Assembly: GCA_035477595.1 (NCBI GenBank)
Contig: DATIKM010000183.1
Coordinates: forward strand, 1 to 17,675
Source of the DNA: DATIKM01 sp035477595
Lineage (GTDB): Bacteria; Armatimonadota; Chthonomonadetes; Chthonomonadales; CAJBBX01
Length of the DNA: 17,675 bases
Reading direction: 5' to 3'
Part shown: in pieces, positions 15,055 to 17,675 of the stretch
Numbering within the stretch: position 1 is the first letter of the stretch
Layout of the letters: every line of letters starts with the position of its first letter
Translations under genes and position numbers: made by a program
The notes under the pieces: generated by a model
The model's input: the letters and a program-made list of their open reading frames with translations, nothing else
What the model was told of the DNA's origin: nothing
Databases searched by the model: none

Positions 15055-16746
15055 GTGACCATCAGACCGGAAGAGATCACGGCGATCCTGGAGCGCGAGC
15101 TTCTGGCTTACGAGCGGAAGGTGGAGGAGATCGGCGTAGGCACCGTCCTCCAGGTGGGCGACGGCATCGCGCGGGTCTACGGGCTCGAGGACTGCATGGT
15201 CGGCGAGATGCTGGAGTTCCTCGACGAGCGCGGTAACGCCATCGTCGACTTCGAGGGCAACGTCATCGTCGGCATGGCGCTCAACCTGGAGGAAGACAAC
15301 GTCGGCGCCGTCGTCCTCGGCCCGGACACGGGCATCCGCGAGGGCACTACCGTTCGCCGCACGCAGAGCATCATGTCTGTGCCCGTGGGACCGGCGCTGG
15401 TGGGGCGCGTGGTGAATGCGGTCGGCGCGCCCATCGACGGGCGGGGACCCATCGTCGCGTCCGAGCGCCGTTACATGGAGACCCGCGCACCCGGCGTGGG
15501 TGATCGGCAACCGGTGCGCGAACCGCTCCAGACTGGCCTCAAGGCCGTCGACTCGATGATCCCCATCGGTCGTGGACAGCGTGAGCTGATCATTGGCGAC
15601 CGCGGCACCGGCAAGACCGCAGTCGCGCTCGACACCATCATCAACCAGCGCGGCACCGGGGTGATGTGCATCTACGTCGCGATCGGTCAAAAGCAGTCGA
15701 CCGTTGCGCAAGTGGTGCGCACGCTGCAGGAGTTCGGCGCGATGGAGTACACCGTCGTCGTCGCAGCCACCGCCTCGGACCCCGCGCCGCTGCAGTACCT
15801 CGCGCCCTACGCCGGGGCCACGATCGGGGAGTACTACCGCGACCAGGGCGGCGCCGCGCTCTGCGTCTACGATGACCTCTCGAAGCATGCGGTCGCCTAT
15901 CGGCAGGTCTCGCTTCTCCTGCGCCGTCCGCCGGGGCGCGAGGCCTATCCGGGCGACGTGTTCTACCTGCACAGCCGGCTGCTTGAGCGCGCGGCCAAGA
16001 TGCGCGAGGACTTCATCGTGGTGCCGAGATCGGCGCCGAAGGATACGGCCCAGGGAACGGACCGCAAGGTCTACGAAGGCGAGCGCGGACGCAACGCGGC
16101 CGAAAAGGCACGCGCCGCCATGGCGAACGCAGGCGCTCTCGAGGTTCGGCGCAAGCCGGGCACGGGTGGGAGCCTGACCGCGCTCCCCATCGTCGAGACG
16201 CAGGCCGGCGACGTGTCCGCCTACATCCCGACGAACGTCATCTCCATCACAGACGGGCAGATTTTCCTCGAGAGCGACCTGTTCAACGCGGGCGTACGCC
16301 CGGCCATCAACGTGGGCATCTCCGTGTCGCGGGTGGGCGGCAACGCGCAGTCGAAGGCGATGAAGTCTGTCGCCAGCCGCCTGCGCATCGATCTGGCGCA
16401 GTACCGCGAGGTCCAGGCGTTTTCTCAGTTCGCCTCGGACCTCGACCGGTCCACGCAGGCGCAGCTCCACCGGGGCGCCCGGATGGTTGAGCTGCTGAAG
16501 CAGCCGCAGTACCGGCCGATGCCGGTGGAGCAGCAGATCATCTCGATCTACGCGGGCTATAACGGCCACCTCGACGACCTGGAGATCCGCGACATCGCGC
16601 GGTTCGAGCAGGAGCTGCTGAGCTTCGTGGCCGATCGCTACCCGGAACTCCCGGAGACGCTTCGTCGGACGGGCGATATGAGCGCGGAGACGCAGGCGAC
16701 GCTGAACCGGGCGATCGTGGAGTTCAAGTCACTCCCGTTGGACTAG
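15055..16746 (+). CDS. atpA: ATP synthase F1 subunit alpha, 563 aa
   Basis: The protein has the alpha-subunit landmarks: VSDGIAR-like VGDGIARVYGLEDCMVGEM (34-52), P-loop GDRGTGKT (181-188), the arginine-finger segment SVSRVGGNAQ (423-432, R426) and IPTNVISITDGQIFLESDLFNAG (391-413). GTG 15055 is chosen because CGGAG (15042-15046) lies 8 bases upstream and homology begins there. GTG 14992 would add 21 residues that do not look like alpha. At 563 residues it is about 50 longer than most alpha subunits; the excess sits at about 317-370, between SRLLERAAK and GGSLTALPI, a loop normally only some ten residues long. The gene downstream should be atpG, but a dead transposase is found instead. Confidence 0.96.
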   Translation: MTIRPEEITAILERELLAYERKVEEIGVGTVLQVGDGIARVYGLEDCMVGEMLEFLDERGNAIVDFEGNVIVGMALNLEEDNVGAVVLGPDTGIREGTTVRRTQSIMSVPVGPALVGRVVNAVGAPIDGRGPIVASERRYMETRAPGVGDRQPVREPLQTGLKAVDSMIPIGRGQRELIIGDRGTGKTAVALDTIINQRGTGVMCIYVAIGQKQSTVAQVVRTLQEFGAMEYTVVVAATASDPAPLQYLAPYAGATIGEYYRDQGGAALCVYDDLSKHAVAYRQVSLLLRRPPGREAYPGDVFYLHSRLLERAAKMREDFIVVPRSAPKDTAQGTDRKVYEGERGRNAAEKARAAMANAGALEVRRKPGTGGSLTALPIVETQAGDVSAYIPTNVISITDGQIFLESDLFNAGVRPAINVGISVSRVGGNAQSKAMKSVASRLRIDLAQYREVQAFSQFASDLDRSTQAQLHRGARMVELLKQPQYRPMPVEQQIISIYAGYNGHLDDLEIRDIARFEQELLSFVADRYPELPETLRRTGDMSAETQATLNRAIVEFKSLPLD

Positions 16747-16749
16747 TCC

Positions 16750-16802
16750 CTGCCTGCAGAACCAGGTTCCAGCGTGCTGTGCTGGCAGCCATAGGCAGGC
16801 AG
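16750..16802 (+). repeat. Inverted-repeat element between atpA and the transposase remnant
   Basis: CTGCCTGC (16750-16757) pairs exactly with GCAGGCAG (16795-16802). Inside are two further hairpins: GAAC-CAG-GTTC (about 16759-16769) and CCAGC, a 7-base loop, GCTGG (16769-16785). RNA of this stretch could fold as a small branched structure. It starts 4 bases after the atpA stop. It could be a terminator-like 3' structure or part of the left end of the insertion element. At 53 bases it is too short and lacks the arms of a tRNA. Confidence 0.45.
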
Positions 16803-16821
16803 ACTGCCCCGATCTACGTGA

Positions 16822-17675
16822 CGCCCGATAGTACGGGCGGAGTTGGAGCGGCGCGTCGCCGCAGTCACGGCGCCGCAGCAGGACGTGCTGAGGGCGAAGG
16901 TCGTGCTCATGGGAGCGGACGGTGCGCCGGCCGGCGTGATCGCAGCGAAGCTGAGCATGGCGGCGTCCACAGTGAGCAAGTAAGGGGTGCACGCGCTTCG
17001 CCGCGCAGGGGCTGTCCGACCCTCCGCGCTCCGTGATGCCGGCGATCTACGGCCCCGACACCGGGAAGCGCGTGCTGGGTCAGCCTCCTCCCCGCCCCCC
17101 CCGGCCACGCGACGTGGAACGGGACGGCCGCTCGCCAATGGAGCGACACGTCCGGCTCGCCGAGGCGCTCGGGGACGTGTCGTCGCATCAGGCCTGGCGA
17201 ATCCTCCGGCAGCGCCGCATCCCGCTGCATCGGCGCAGCAGTTGGTGCGTCATCACGGACCCGGGGCTTGCCGCGAAGGCGGCGGTCATTGTGGGGCTCT
17301 GCCTGGATCCGCCCGAGAGTGCAAGTGAAGCGATGGGTCTGGCTCCAGTGGTGCTCTGCGGGTACGAGAGGCCCGAGGTCCAGGCGCTGGAGCGTGCACA
17401 GGGGGCCTGCCTTAAGCTGCCCGGCCGAAGAGCCCTCACCGGTCTGAGCCACGAGAGCAAGCGGCACGTCGCCTCCACGCTCTTCGCGGCGCTGGTAGTA
17501 GCGACCGAACAGGTGCTGGCCGGCTACGACCAGCACCGTAGGCGCGTCGAGTTCCTCGACCCCATGGGCGAGGTCATCGCCCATCATCCGGGCCGTGAGA
17601 TGCAAGTGATCCTCTTCACGCATACCCACGCGTCGCGGCCCAACCTCGACGAGGCGTGGTTCCGCCTGCTCTCCC
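16822..17675 (+). pseudogene. Decayed IS630-family transposase (runs off window end)
   Basis: Frame 1 (16822-16983) reads ELERRVAAVTAPQQDVLRAK, then a helix-turn-helix ending AASTVSK, and is cut by TAA 16981-16983 where Trp is usual. The continuation is in frame 2 from about 16994 (RFAAQGLSDPPRS, YGPDTGKRVL) and stays open to the window edge: WRILRQRRIPLHRRSSWCV, then LCLDPPESA, ERPEVQALERAQ and STLFAALVVATEQVL. These are typical IS630 landmarks. The first catalytic Asp motif, normally VDEK, reads GYER, and the second, normally LDNYATH, reads LFTHTHA. Both acidic residues are lost, and about 8 residues are inserted before the first. The element is therefore inactive. A run of eight C at about 17095-17102 is a spot prone to slippage. 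Its right end is outside the window. Confidence 0.85.

Larger units (their letters stand above)
16744..17675 (+). mobile_element. Remnant of an IS630-like insertion element abutting atpA
   Basis: The transposase pseudogene begins within about 75 bases of the atpA stop, with an inverted-repeat stretch between. IS630 elements insert at TA dinucleotides; the atpA stop codon TAG supplies such a TA, but the left end cannot be fixed because the right inverted repeat lies outside the window. Placement after an essential gene, with the coding region spared, fits selection. The exact boundaries are inference. Confidence 0.5.

Noticed and set aside
14935..16569. A 544-codon open frame on the minus strand opposite atpA
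   Set aside because: It mirrors atpA codon use in GC-rich DNA; the translation has Arg/His/Asp-rich low-complexity sequence and no domain, while atpA is unmistakable.
16750..16802. tRNA-like fold after atpA
   Set aside because: The element is only 53 bases, with no T arm and no CCA-compatible acceptor layout.
1..17675. CRISPR array, toxin-antitoxin pair, restriction or other defence genes
   Set aside because: No regularly spaced repeats and no proteins with such motifs were seen on either strand.

Overview
The window is a GC-rich stretch of bacterial chromosome with frequent GTG and TTG starts and mostly good Shine-Dalgarno sites. A DUF5916-type outer-membrane protein and a lipoprotein suggest a cell with an outer membrane. 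Together with an exported GH42-like hydrolase, two different ATP synthase b subunits and an unusually long AtpA, this fits Armatimonadota or a similar deep diderm phylum. That placement is an impression from gene content, not a measured result.

Layout. Positions 1-858 hold no gene I can defend, only the possible tail of an upstream gene and a weak helix-turn-helix-like fragment. A short 78-residue ORF follows (859-1095) with a stem-loop after it. An MFS transporter (1404-2591, +) converges on, and overlaps by 55 bases, a three-gene minus-strand unit read as cysC, then a PHP phosphoesterase, then an exported GH42-like protein (6124 down to 2537). CysC makes PAPS, and some PHP enzymes of this type hydrolyse pAp, the by-product of PAPS use, so the first two genes may form one small sulfur-nucleotide module. 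Divergent from cysC is a CBM9/DUF5916 outer-membrane protein (6376-8382, +).

The main feature is a plus-strand gene train from 8500 to 16746. A good sigma70-like promoter (8432-8461) precedes a free-standing double-ACT protein. That gene overlaps the aspartate kinase gene by 8 bases, and only 24 bases later the ATP synthase genes begin: atpZ, atpI, atpB, atpE, atpF, a second atpF (b'), atpH, an unrelated predicted lipoprotein, then atpA. Lysine/threonine-pathway control and energy conversion therefore appear to share one transcript. The lipoprotein between atpH and atpA and a roughly 50-residue insertion in AtpA are the oddest points.

Directly after atpA, where atpG, atpD and atpC would be expected, lies a decayed IS630-family transposase (16822 to the window end). 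It has a stop codon, a frame change and loss of the first two catalytic acidic positions. Whether the rest of the operon continues past the window cannot be seen. No tRNA, rRNA or CRISPR array was found. No clearly new defence or mobile system is present; the novelty is in operon composition.
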